DNA of 56,571 nucleotides, taken from NCBI GenBank assembly GCA_964370965.1, contig CAYJLW010000018.1, forward strand, positions 1 to 56,571, read 5' to 3'. The notes below the pieces were generated by a model that was given only the letters and a program-made list of their open reading frames with translations, searched no databases and was not told the origin of the DNA. Of this stretch, positions 9,301 to 17,130 are shown piece after piece. The DNA comes from CAYJLW01 sp964370965. Its GTDB lineage: Bacteria > Actinomycetota > Acidimicrobiia > UBA2766. Position 1 is the stretch's first letter. Each line of letters opens with the position of its first letter. A program made the position numbers and the translations under genes.

Positions 9301-9789
9301 TCAAGACCCGGCCCCTGCGGTCACGGCCGCCGTCGCCCAACCCTGGACGGCGACCTCGCCCGTCTGGCGCAGGACGCGGCACTCGACGTCCACCCGTTCC
9401 TCGCCGCCGTCCTCGTAGCGGGCCACGATCTCGGCCTCGCAGGTGAGGACGTCGTCGGGGAACACCTGCGTGCGGAACCGGGCCTTGTAGCGGCGGAGGT
9501 TCTCCCGGCCCAGCCAGCGGGTGAGGTACGTGGCGAGCACGCCGGCGGTGAACATGCCGTGGCCGAACACGCTCGGGTACCCCCCGGCACGGGCGACGGT
9601 GTCGTCGTGGTGCACGGGGTTGAAGTCCCCTGACGCCCCGGCGTAGCGGACGAAGTGCGTGCGGGTGAGGGGCCCCACGGACCACCCCGGGCCCTGGTCT
9701 CTCCGCTCTGTGGGGCCGCTCGGGCCCTGGTCTCTCCGCTCTGTGGGGCCGCTCGGGCCCTGGTCTCCCTCCTCGAGTGCGGCGCTCAT
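9301..9789 (-). CDS. MaoC-like hot-dog dehydratase, catalytic HadB-type subunit
   Basis: 162 residues with a single hot-dog fold. The hydratase-2 motif is intact: YAGASGDFNPVHHD supplies the catalytic Asp and His. Such proteins hydrate trans-2-enoyl-CoA or dehydrate R-3-hydroxyacyl thioesters. The ATG at 9789 overlaps the stop of the upstream partner gene (ATGA), so the two are probably made in equal amounts as a heterodimer, as in mycobacterial HadA/HadB. The first 33 residues are unusual: they contain an exact 11-residue tandem repeat (DQGPSGPTERR) encoded by a 33-bp DNA duplication and are probably a disordered tail. Confidence 0.85.
   Translation of the reverse strand: MSAALEEGDQGPSGPTERRDQGPSGPTERRDQGPGWSVGPLTRTHFVRYAGASGDFNPVHHDDTVARAGGYPSVFGHGMFTAGVLATYLTRWLGRENLRRYKARFRTQVFPDDVLTCEAEIVARYEDGGEERVDVECRVLRQTGEVAVQGWATAAVTAGAGS
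9689..9767. repeat. 33-bp in-frame tandem repeat, 2.4 copies
   Basis: Units 9689-9721 and 9722-9754 are identical and a third partial copy covers 9755-9767. The unit length is a multiple of three, so the repeat adds 11 residues per copy to the N-terminus of the MaoC protein without shifting frame. Confidence 0.9.
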
Positions 9790-10211
9790 GCGGGCACCTG
9801 CTCGGGTTCCAGGACGACCATGCGGGACACCGCCACCTTCTCGCCCCGCTGGTTGCGGTACTCGTTCTCGAACACGACGAAGGTCATGGCGCCGCCCCGC
9901 CTGCCCTGCTTCTCGTAGACGTCGCCGATGCGGGACGTGGCCGTGAGGCGGTCGCCCGCCCGTATCGGGGCGAGATACTCGAACTCCTGCTCGCCGTGGA
10001 GGACGCGGAGGTAGTCGAGGCCGAGGTCGGGCAGGGCGGGCCCGCCCTCCGGCTCCCAGAAGATCGTGGTCTGCAGGAACGTGGGGGTGGCGGTGACGCC
10101 GTCGTTGCCGTCGTCGAGGACGGCCTTGGCGAACTCACGGATCTTGCCCTCCTCCACGGGGAACGTGACCTCCCCGAGTTCCGTGCCGATCAGCCTGCTG
10201 CGGTCCGTCAA
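9786..10211 (-). CDS. MaoC dehydratase N-terminal (FAS1-type) domain protein, HadA-like partner subunit
   Basis: 141 residues. The opening (DRSRLIGTELGEVTFPVEEGKIREFAKAV) is diagnostic of the MaoC N-terminal domain, and the rest is a hot-dog fold without the Asp-His hydratase motif. By analogy with HadA/HadC it is probably the substrate-binding, non-catalytic half of a dehydratase heterodimer with the next gene. A TTG at 10211 preceded at 5 bp by GGAGG fits best. The frame extends to a TTG at 10280, but that region holds the putative operator. It is the first gene of the 10211-8648 operon. Confidence 0.8.
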   Translation of the reverse strand: MTDRSRLIGTELGEVTFPVEEGKIREFAKAVLDDGNDGVTATPTFLQTTIFWEPEGGPALPDLGLDYLRVLHGEQEFEYLAPIRAGDRLTATSRIGDVYEKQGRRGGAMTFVVFENEYRNQRGEKVAVSRMVVLEPEQVPA

Positions 10212-10249
10212 GGGGTCCTCCGTGGCGCCGGGCTTCCAGAGTGCCACGT

Positions 10250-10280
10250 TTGGACACGTGCGTCCAATCACGGTGTCCAA
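10250..10280. promoter_or_regulatory. candidate TetR operator in divergent promoter region
   Basis: TTGGACAC (10250-10257) and GTGTCCAA (10273-10280) are a perfect 8-bp inverted pair. A nested TTGGAC-N6-GTCCAA (10250-10267) shares the left arm. An AT-rich patch with TAAAGT (10282-10287) follows. The site lies between the dehydratase/TetR operon and the divergent crotonase gene, the expected place for an autoregulatory TetR operator. Binding is inferred. Confidence 0.55.
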
Positions 10281-10339
10281 CTAAAGTATCGAGTGCGGCC
10301 GGGCACGGCACGGGACCCACGGGAACCACGGGGGCGCAC

Positions 10340-11161
10340 ATGGCGATCAGGACCGAGCGTGACGGGCGGCTCTGGATCGTCACGATCGACCGCCCCGAGG
10401 CCCGCAACTCCCTCGACCTGGCGCACTTCGGCGCCCTGGCGAAGGCGTGGGAGACGTTCCGCGACGACGACGACCTCTTCGTGGCGATCGTCACGGGGGT
10501 CGAGGACGTCTTCTGTGTGGGGGCGGACCTGAAGCGGTTCGTTCCTGCCGTCACCGACCGGGTCGAGTCCCTCGCTGCCGGCCACGCCCGGGGCGAGGAG
10601 GTCGTGATCGGCGAGGACGTCCCCGCCACCGCCGCCCTCACGGCGGTCCTGCGCGAGGTCGACGTCCACAAGCCGATCGTCGCTGCCGTGAACGGCATCT
10701 GTGCCGCCGGGGGCATGGAGATGCTCCTCGGCACCGACCTGCGCGTCGCGGCCGAGGACGCGTCCTTTGCGATCGCGGAGCCCAGACGCGGCCTCTTCCC
10801 CGGCGGGGGGACGACCGTGCGCCTGCCCCGCCAGGTCCCGTTCGCGATGGCGATGGAGGTGCTCCTCACCGCCGACCCGCTCAGCGCCGCCGACGCCTAC
10901 CGCATCGGTCTCGTGAACCGTGTCGTCCCCCGCGACCGGGTGACGGACGAGGCCCGCCGCTACGCGGAGCGCATCCTCCTGAACGGCCCCCTCGCCGTGC
11001 GTCACACGAAGCAGTCCGTGATGGACGGCCTCAAGCTCCCCCTGGCCGAGGCGTTCCAGCAGGAGTTGATGCACGCTGCCCTCGTCTTCGCCACCGAGGA
11101 CGCCAAAGAGGGCCCCAGGGCCTTCGCCGAGAAGCGCCCCCCTGTATGGCAGGCCCGGTGA
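10340..11161 (+). CDS. enoyl-CoA hydratase/isomerase (crotonase superfamily)
   Basis: 273 residues. The oxyanion-hole segments of the crotonase fold are present: VFCVGADLKRF and AAVNGICAAGGMEML. The protein ends with the usual trimerisation helices and the EGPRAFAEKRPPVWQ tail typical of actinobacterial enoyl-CoA hydratases. Function: hydration of 2-enoyl-CoA or a related acyl-CoA reaction. The ATG at 10340 begins the MAIRTERDG sequence; the frame upstream runs through the putative operator and is not coding. It is the first + strand gene after the divergent promoter. Confidence 0.88.
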   Translation: MAIRTERDGRLWIVTIDRPEARNSLDLAHFGALAKAWETFRDDDDLFVAIVTGVEDVFCVGADLKRFVPAVTDRVESLAAGHARGEEVVIGEDVPATAALTAVLREVDVHKPIVAAVNGICAAGGMEMLLGTDLRVAAEDASFAIAEPRRGLFPGGGTTVRLPRQVPFAMAMEVLLTADPLSAADAYRIGLVNRVVPRDRVTDEARRYAERILLNGPLAVRHTKQSVMDGLKLPLAEAFQQELMHAALVFATEDAKEGPRAFAEKRPPVWQAR

Positions 11162-11283
11162 GGGCGACGTCGACGGCTCCGCGCCTGGCGGCGCTCCGCT
11201 GTGGCGGCGGGGACCCCACCCCCGCCGGCCGCGTACACGAGGCGCGTTCCCACGTTGGAGGCTCAGAGCGCACGTGCGTGCGC

Positions 11284-11293
11284 NNNNNNNNNN
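11284..11293. other. assembly gap (10 N) in a GC-rich intergenic stretch
   Basis: It sits within the 200-bp space (11162-11361) between the crotonase and the first acyl-CoA dehydrogenase. The flanks contain self-complementary G/C blocks. I see no gene there; a promoter or terminator hairpin may be lost in the gap. Confidence 0.95.
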
Positions 11294-11361
11294 CCGTTGG
11301 CTGGTCACCCCCGCTGTGGGGGGCGCGTGCCCCCCCCAACCCCGTCTCGGGAGGTCCCTTC

Positions 11362-12525
11362 ATGAACCCGTTCACGACGACCGAGGAGCACCAGGCGTTC
11401 CGCAAGTCCATCCAGGATTTCGTCGCCCGCGAGACGTCGCGGGAGATGGACCGTGAGATCGAGGAGACGGGCGACTTCCCGTACGACCTCGCCCGCAAGA
11501 TGGCCGACGCCGGCTTCTACGGCGTCCCCTTCCCCGAGGAGTTCGGCGGGTCGGGCGGATCGGCGATCGAGTTCGCCATCCTCTGTGACGAGCTCGCGTA
11601 CGGCTCCGAGGCCGCTGCCGCGTGCTTTCTCATGCCCGTGTTCTTCGCCGGGGAGATGATTCTCCTGAACGGCTCGCCGGAGCAGAAGCGGGAGTTCCTC
11701 CCGAAGATCATCGCCGGCGACGTCCGGGGTTGCTTCGCCCTCACCGAGCCGGACGCCGGCTCCGACGCCGCCGCCATCACGACGAAGGCCGAGCTCGACG
11801 GGGAAGTGTTCGTCGTGAACGGCCGCAAGGCCCTCATATCCGGGGTGGACGTCGCCGACTACATCATGCTCGTGTGCCGCACCGGCCCCCGGGAGCCGAA
11901 GCCGTACTCCAACATGACGATCCTCATGGTGGACTCCAAGGCGCCCGGCATCGAGATCCGCAAGATCGAGAAGGTGGGGTCCCGGGCTGTGGGCCTCTTC
12001 GAGATCTTCCTCGACGACGTCCGTGTCCCCAAGGAGATGGTCATCGGGGGCTACCCCGGGGGGGTGGGCCAGGGCTGGGGGCACATGTGGATGAGCCTGG
12101 ACATGGAGCGCATCATGGTTGCCACGCTCTACTCGGCTATCGCGCGCAAGGCCTTCGACGACGCCCTCGCCTACGCGAAGCAGAGGGAGCAGTTCGGCCA
12201 GACGATCGGGAAGTTCCAGGCGATCCAACAGCAGCTCGCCACCATGAAGATCCAGGTGGACGCCGCCGTGCTCATGGCCTACCGGGCAGCCTGGTTGAAG
12301 GACAACAACCTGCCCTGCTCGATGGAGGGCGCCGAGGCGAAGATCTTCGCCACAGAGGCCGCCCAGGACGTCTGCCTGAACGGCATGCAGGTCCTGGGAG
12401 GGTGGGGCTACACGATGGAGTTCGACATGCAGCGCTACACGCGGGCGGCGCTCCTGGGCCCGATCGGCATGGGCACGAACCACATCCAGCGCACGATCGT
12501 GGCGAAGCTCCTCGGGCTGTTCTGA
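11362..12525 (+). CDS. acyl-CoA dehydrogenase
   Basis: 387 residues with the full ACAD fold: an N-terminal helical domain, the beta-domain signature CFALTEPDAGSDAAA and C-terminal helices with QREQFGQTIGKFQAIQ. The glutamate usually found just before GT in the C-terminal helix is absent (GMGTNHIQR). A Glu is present in SLDMERIMVA, the helix-G position used by isovaleryl-CoA and long-chain dehydrogenases, so the enzyme is probably active. It should oxidise acyl-CoA at C2-C3 with FAD. A strong GGGAGG site precedes the ATG. Its stop overlaps the next dehydrogenase start (TGATG). Confidence 0.9.
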   Translation: MNPFTTTEEHQAFRKSIQDFVARETSREMDREIEETGDFPYDLARKMADAGFYGVPFPEEFGGSGGSAIEFAILCDELAYGSEAAAACFLMPVFFAGEMILLNGSPEQKREFLPKIIAGDVRGCFALTEPDAGSDAAAITTKAELDGEVFVVNGRKALISGVDVADYIMLVCRTGPREPKPYSNMTILMVDSKAPGIEIRKIEKVGSRAVGLFEIFLDDVRVPKEMVIGGYPGGVGQGWGHMWMSLDMERIMVATLYSAIARKAFDDALAYAKQREQFGQTIGKFQAIQQQLATMKIQVDAAVLMAYRAAWLKDNNLPCSMEGAEAKIFATEAAQDVCLNGMQVLGGWGYTMEFDMQRYTRAALLGPIGMGTNHIQRTIVAKLLGLF

Positions 12526-13685
12526 TGGACTTCTCGATCCCCGACGAGATCCGGGAGCTCCAGAAGGCGATCCTGTCCTTCATCGACCGCGAGATCCGCC
12601 CGCTCGAGGAGAAGCACCACGACACGATCACGAACGAGGGGATCACCGCGGAGCTCTACGGCGTGTGCCGCGACATCATGGCGAGGTCGGTGCGGGCGGG
12701 CTTCTACGCCCTGGGCATGCCCGAGGAGATCGGCGGCGGCGGCCTGGGCGAGCTCGGCATGTGCTTCGTGCGCGAGACCGTCGCCGGCTCGGGGACGTTC
12801 CTGTCGCTGCTCATGATGGGGGACGTCCCGTTCGGGCCGAACCGGATGCTCCACGAGCTCGGCACCGATTCCCAGCGCGAGCGCTATCTCCTGCCTCTCA
12901 TGCGGGGCGAGAAGACCACCTGCATCGCCCTCACGGAACCCGAGGCCGGATCCGACCTCGGCGCGGTCAAGACCCGGGCGGAGAAGGTCGACGGCGGCTG
13001 GGTCTTGAACGGCCGCAAGCACTACATCACGAACGCCCCCTACTGCGACTTCGCCCAGGTCTTCGCCCGCAGCGAGGGCGGCCACTCGATCTTCCTCGTC
13101 GACCGGGACGCTCCCGGCTTCGAGGTCGGCCCCTTGCAGCGTTCCATGGGAGACGACCACCTCCAGTCCGAGGTGATCCTCGACGACTGCTTCATCCCCG
13201 AAGAAGCCATCGTCGGGGACGAGGGGATGGCGTTCGCGTACGCCGCCCGGTTCCTCTCCAACGAGCGTCTCGCCATCGCGTCCACGTCGATCGGGATGGC
13301 CGACTGGCTCGTGCGGGCGATGGTCGACCACGCCCGCACCCGTGTGCAGTTCGGTCAACCCATAGGCCACAACCAGGCGATCCAGTGGATGGTCGCCGAC
13401 TCGAAGACGGAGCTCTACGCCGCCCGGGCGATGTCCTACGACGCCGCCTGGAAGGCCGACCAGGGCCAGAACGTCATCGACGAGGTGGCCATGGTGAAGC
13501 TCTTCGCCACGGAGATGACCGGTCGGGTCGCCGACCGCGCCGTGCAGGTGTACGGCGGCATGGGCTACATGCGCGACTGCACGGTGGAACGGATGTACCG
13601 CCTGGCGCGCATCCTGCGCATCGGCGGGGGTACGTCCGAGATCCAGCGCATGATCATCGCCCGCTCGGCGGGCCTCGGGGGGTAG
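12525..13685 (+). CDS. acyl-CoA dehydrogenase (second of a coupled pair)
   Basis: 386 residues with CIALTEPEAGSDLGAV in the FAD domain and RVQFGQPIGHNQAIQ near the C-terminus. The usual EGT is GGGTSEIQ here, but SNERLAIA supplies a helix-G glutamate, as in the neighbour. Start and stop codons overlap with the previous dehydrogenase. This arrangement matches the adjacent FadE pairs of mycobacteria that form mixed tetramers. Here both proteins keep a candidate base, so separate homotetramers are equally possible. Seven bp separate it from the acyl-CoA synthetase, so one operon is likely. Confidence 0.9.
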   Translation: MDFSIPDEIRELQKAILSFIDREIRPLEEKHHDTITNEGITAELYGVCRDIMARSVRAGFYALGMPEEIGGGGLGELGMCFVRETVAGSGTFLSLLMMGDVPFGPNRMLHELGTDSQRERYLLPLMRGEKTTCIALTEPEAGSDLGAVKTRAEKVDGGWVLNGRKHYITNAPYCDFAQVFARSEGGHSIFLVDRDAPGFEVGPLQRSMGDDHLQSEVILDDCFIPEEAIVGDEGMAFAYAARFLSNERLAIASTSIGMADWLVRAMVDHARTRVQFGQPIGHNQAIQWMVADSKTELYAARAMSYDAAWKADQGQNVIDEVAMVKLFATEMTGRVADRAVQVYGGMGYMRDCTVERMYRLARILRIGGGTSEIQRMIIARSAGLGG

Positions 13686-13692
13686 GGCGGCC

Positions 13693-15342
13693 GTGGGGGG
13701 TGAGCCGGGCTTCAATCTCGCGGACCTCTTCGAGCTCGTCGCCGACGACGTCCCGGAACGGGTGGCGATCGCCGTCGAAGGCCGCCACCTCACCTACGCC
13801 GGGCTCGAGGAGCGGGCAAACCGCTTGGCGCACTTCCTGTCCGGGCGGGGTGTGGGCCCTGGCGACCATGTCGGCCTCCAGCTCCACAACGGCGCCGAGT
13901 ACATCGAGGGGATGTTGGCCGCGTACAAGATCCGCGCCGTCCCCGTGAACGTGAACTACCGCTACGTAGAGGCGGAGTTGCGCTACCTCTACGACGACTC
14001 CGACGCGAAGGCGCTCGTCCACGACCGCTCCCTCGCGCACCGCGTGCGGGGCGCGGCCGAGGGCCTTGCGCTGCCCGCGACGTTCCTCACCGTGGACGGG
14101 CCCCCGTTGCACGACCACGAGATCGAACCGGCGGCGGTCGCCAACCTCGCCCTCGGCGCCGTGCCCTACGAGGAGGCGCTGGCGGCGTCCTCCCCGCAGC
14201 GGGACTTCGGGCCCCGCTCGCCCGACGACCTCTACATCGTCTACACGGGCGGCACCACGGGCAAGCCGAAGGGCGTCATGTGGCGTCAGGAGGACGTCTA
14301 CTTCGCCGCCATGGGGGGCGGAAACCCGGGCGGCGCCGGCGTCGACCGCCCCGAGGACGTCCTGAAACGCGTTGCCGAGGACCCCATGCGGGTCTTCCCG
14401 GCGGCGCCGCTGGTGCACAACTCGGCGCAGTGGGTGGCATGGATGTTCCTCACCACGGGCGGCACCGTCGTGCTCTGCCCGGACCGGAGCTTCGACCCGA
14501 TCCGCATCTGGCGCATCGTGGAGCAGGAACAGGTGCAATCCCTGGCGGTCGTGGGCGACGCCATGGCCCGGCCGCTCGTGGACGCCCTCGACGACCCCGA
14601 CGCCGACTTCGACCTCTCGTCACTCTTCGTCTTCGGCTCCGGCGGCGCCGTGCTCTCGCCGCACATGAAGCAGCGTCTCCACGAACGGATCCCGAATCTC
14701 CTGGTCATGGACGCCTGCGGTTCCTCCGAGACCGGCCAGCAGGGCGCGCGCCCCAGCATGCCCGGCGCCGAGGTCGGCGAGGGAGCCGTCTTCGAGCCCC
14801 AGGAGGGCACCGCCGTCCTCGACGAGAACCTCCGGCCCGTGGCGCCCGGCTCCGGCAAGGTCGGCCTCCTGGCCCGGAGCGGTCACGTCCCTCTCGGCTA
14901 CTACAAGGACCCGGAGAAGACGGTCCGCACGTTCCCGGTCGTCGACGGGGTCCGCTGGGCCGTGCCCGGCGACGCAGCCACGCTGGAGGCGGACGGCGCG
15001 ATCGTCCTCCTCGGCCGGGGCTCGCAGTGCATCACCACCGGGGGGGAGAAGGTGTTCCCCGAGGAGGTCGAGACGGTCCTCACGTCCCATCCGGACGTGT
15101 ACGACGCCCTCGTCGTCGGCGTGGCCGACCCCCGCTGGGGCCAGCGGGTGGCCGCCCTCGTGCAGCCGGTGCCCGGACGCACCTTCGACGCCACGGTGCT
15201 CCAGGAGCACTGCCGCGGACACCTGGCCCGCTACAAGGTCCCCAAGGAGGTCCACGCGGTCGAGCGCGTCGCGCGCTCCGCGGCCGGCAAGGCGGACTAC
15301 AAGTGGGCGGCGGCATACGCCGCGGACCACGCGAGGGCGTAG
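13693..15342 (+). CDS. acyl-CoA synthetase (AMP-forming, FadD-like)
   Basis: 549 residues. The adenylate-forming motifs are visible: YTGGTTGKPKGVMW (P-loop), FGSGGAVL and DACGSSETGQQG in the core, and GDAATLEADGAIVLLGRG before the hinge. The C-terminal SAAGKADYKWA contains the catalytic Lys. Length and the tail resemble FadD19-type ligases that activate sterol side chains or branched fatty acids, but that similarity is from memory and does not fix the substrate. It activates the acid that the neighbouring dehydrogenases and hydratases would then oxidise. Start GTG at 13693. Confidence 0.9.
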   Translation: MGGEPGFNLADLFELVADDVPERVAIAVEGRHLTYAGLEERANRLAHFLSGRGVGPGDHVGLQLHNGAEYIEGMLAAYKIRAVPVNVNYRYVEAELRYLYDDSDAKALVHDRSLAHRVRGAAEGLALPATFLTVDGPPLHDHEIEPAAVANLALGAVPYEEALAASSPQRDFGPRSPDDLYIVYTGGTTGKPKGVMWRQEDVYFAAMGGGNPGGAGVDRPEDVLKRVAEDPMRVFPAAPLVHNSAQWVAWMFLTTGGTVVLCPDRSFDPIRIWRIVEQEQVQSLAVVGDAMARPLVDALDDPDADFDLSSLFVFGSGGAVLSPHMKQRLHERIPNLLVMDACGSSETGQQGARPSMPGAEVGEGAVFEPQEGTAVLDENLRPVAPGSGKVGLLARSGHVPLGYYKDPEKTVRTFPVVDGVRWAVPGDAATLEADGAIVLLGRGSQCITTGGEKVFPEEVETVLTSHPDVYDALVVGVADPRWGQRVAALVQPVPGRTFDATVLQEHCRGHLARYKVPKEVHAVERVARSAAGKADYKWAAAYAADHARA

Positions 15343-15432
15343 GGACCGCCCGGGCCCCGGGGTGTCCCCCCCTGGCGGGACGGCATCGGCGACCTCGCGC
15401 TGAGCGAGGCCGAGGGCGTCGGAGGCTCCCGC

Positions 15433-15438
15433 TATCGT
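15433..15438 (+). promoter_or_regulatory. -10 element for a probable leaderless transcript
   Basis: TATCGT ends exactly 6 bp before the ATG at 15445 and no ribosome site is visible, the arrangement expected when transcription starts at the initiation codon. Confidence 0.45.
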
Positions 15439-15444
15439 GCCGCC

Positions 15445-16518
15445 ATGACCTGGAGACGGACGCTGCTCGCCGGGCTCGCCGCGGCGGGCGCGGGGGCGGC
15501 GGCCCTGCGGGGCTGGTACCGGCACTTCGACTGGGTGACGACCGAGGACGAGCACCACGTCGTGGAGACCGACGACGGCTGGCGGCTGGCGCTGTACCGC
15601 TACCGCCCCGAACCGGGCGTGGCGCTGCAGCCGTATCCGGTCGTGTGCGGGCACGGTCTCGCCGGGACCCACTTCATCTACGACCTCGGCCCGGACGTCT
15701 CTCTCGCCCGGTTCCTCGCCCGTGCCGGTTTCGACGTCTACACGGTCGACCTCCGCGGGCGGGGCTCGAGCTGGCCGTCGGGCGGGCCGCATCCCGATCT
15801 GCACTGGAGCTTCGACGACTTCGTCCGCCACGACCTCCCGGCGGCTGTCCGCAAGGCGTGCGAGGTGGCGGGCGCAGGGGCGGCGTTCTGGCTGGGCCAG
15901 GAGATGAGCGGCCAGGCGCTTTACGCCGCAGCGGTGACGGGAACGGCCGGGCAGGTGCGCGCGGGGGTCACCTTCGGGGCGCCCGCCGTCACCCCGCTCA
16001 CGGCGGCGGTCCCGGGGGTGACGTCGGCGCCGAAGGTGCGCCGGGGCGGCCGGGTGCCGTTCCGGGCCGGGTCCCGCCTCGCCGGCCCCGTCCTCGCCTA
16101 CACGCGGGCGGGGGTGCTCGAGAGCAGCTTCCGGCCTGCCCACACCGCCCCCGAGGTGACCGCCCGCTACCTCCGTTGCGGGATACCAGACGAGTCCACG
16201 CTCCTCGTAGACCAGTTCACGGACTGGGTCGACGGGGGGGTCATGGCCACGCTGAACGGCACGATCCGCTACTCCGAGCTCCTCGGCGACGTGAGGCTCC
16301 CCCTCCTCCTCGTGGTGGGTGCCGCCGACCGGCAGCGTCCGCCCGAGGCGGTGCACGGCACCTACGAGGCGCTGGGCAGCGCCGACAAGACCCTCTTCGT
16401 CGCCGGCCTCGCGTCCGGGTGCGCGGCCGACTTCGGCCACGACGACCTCCTCGCCGGCCGCAGCGCCGCCACCGACGTGTTCCCCAGAGTGGCCGACTGG
16501 CTCGCCGCCCACTGCTGA
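15445..16518 (+). CDS. alpha/beta-fold hydrolase with Glu at the nucleophile position
   Basis: 357 residues. A short N-terminal hydrophobic segment (residues about 6-22) may anchor it. The fold is readable: VVCGHGLAGTHF (oxyanion loop), VDLRGRGSS, a nucleophile elbow, LLLVVGAADRQRPPE and a late FGHDDLL that supplies the His. The elbow reads WLGQEMSGQ, so the small-X-nucleophile-X-small pattern has Glu where Ser normally sits. The protein is therefore either a non-hydrolytic relative or uses an unusual residue. It follows the beta-oxidation operon by about 100 bp, with its own candidate promoter. Confidence 0.8.
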   Translation: MTWRRTLLAGLAAAGAGAAALRGWYRHFDWVTTEDEHHVVETDDGWRLALYRYRPEPGVALQPYPVVCGHGLAGTHFIYDLGPDVSLARFLARAGFDVYTVDLRGRGSSWPSGGPHPDLHWSFDDFVRHDLPAAVRKACEVAGAGAAFWLGQEMSGQALYAAAVTGTAGQVRAGVTFGAPAVTPLTAAVPGVTSAPKVRRGGRVPFRAGSRLAGPVLAYTRAGVLESSFRPAHTAPEVTARYLRCGIPDESTLLVDQFTDWVDGGVMATLNGTIRYSELLGDVRLPLLLVVGAADRQRPPEAVHGTYEALGSADKTLFVAGLASGCAADFGHDDLLAGRSAATDVFPRVADWLAAHC

Positions 16519-16540
16519 CCTTCCGCGTCGGCGGGGTGGG

Positions 16541-16561
16541 GCCCCCCGCTGCGCAGGGGGC
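16541..16561 (+). terminator. short GC hairpin after hydrolase gene
   Basis: GCCCCC (16541-16546) and GGGGGC (16556-16561) can pair around a 9-nt loop, 22 bp after the stop. There is no T-run, which is common in high-GC actinomycetes. Low certainty. Confidence 0.35.
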
Positions 16562-16655
16562 GGCGCCAGGCGCGGGGCACAGTCGCGGCGAGACCTGGGC
16601 CTCACACGTCTGGGCGTCCGGGGCGTGCCAAACTCGGGCGGCCGAGGAGGTGCAG

Positions 16656-17087
16656 ATGGCGAGTGGACGCCGACGGTTCGGGACGGTGGCGGTGACGGCG
16701 ACGTGGTTCGCGCTCGTGTTGTTGGCCGCGGGCTGTGGGGACGGCGGCGGCAAGGGTGGGGGAGGCGATAACACGAATCCCGACAAGCCCGTCGAGGTGT
16801 CGGAAGGCGAGAGGTTCCGCATCAAGATCGAGTCGAACCCGACCACGGGCTACGAGTGGACGATCGCCGGGACCCCCGACGCCGCCGTCGTGAAGGCGGC
16901 CGGCGACGAGTACGTGCCGGACCGGGAGGGCGCCGCCATGCCAGGGAGCGGCGGCAACCAGTTCTTCACGTTCGAGGCCGTGGGCAAGGGCAGGACGAAG
17001 ATCACATTCACCTACGACCGGCCCTGGGAGAAGAAGAAGGGCACGCCCCCGGCGGACACCAAGGCCTTCACAGTCGAGGTCTCCTGA
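16656..17087 (+). CDS. chagasin-type cysteine protease inhibitor (family I42), lipoprotein
   Basis: 143 residues. A signal sequence ends in the lipobox LLAAGC, so the mature protein is probably lipid-anchored outside the membrane. The three inhibitory loops of chagasin are recognisable: NPTTGYEW, the Gly-rich GSGGNQ loop and YDRPW. I42 proteins block papain-like cysteine proteases by wedging these loops into the active site. A strong GAGGAGG ribosome site precedes the ATG. It lies just upstream of a large unknown surface protein. The natural target, either an own or a foreign protease, is not shown by the sequence. Confidence 0.87.
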   Translation: MASGRRRFGTVAVTATWFALVLLAAGCGDGGGKGGGGDNTNPDKPVEVSEGERFRIKIESNPTTGYEWTIAGTPDAAVVKAAGDEYVPDREGAAMPGSGGNQFFTFEAVGKGRTKITFTYDRPWEKKKGTPPADTKAFTVEVS

Positions 17088-17130
17088 CGCCCGGCGCCCC
17101 CAAACGGGCGAAATGTAATAAAGGCGCCGT

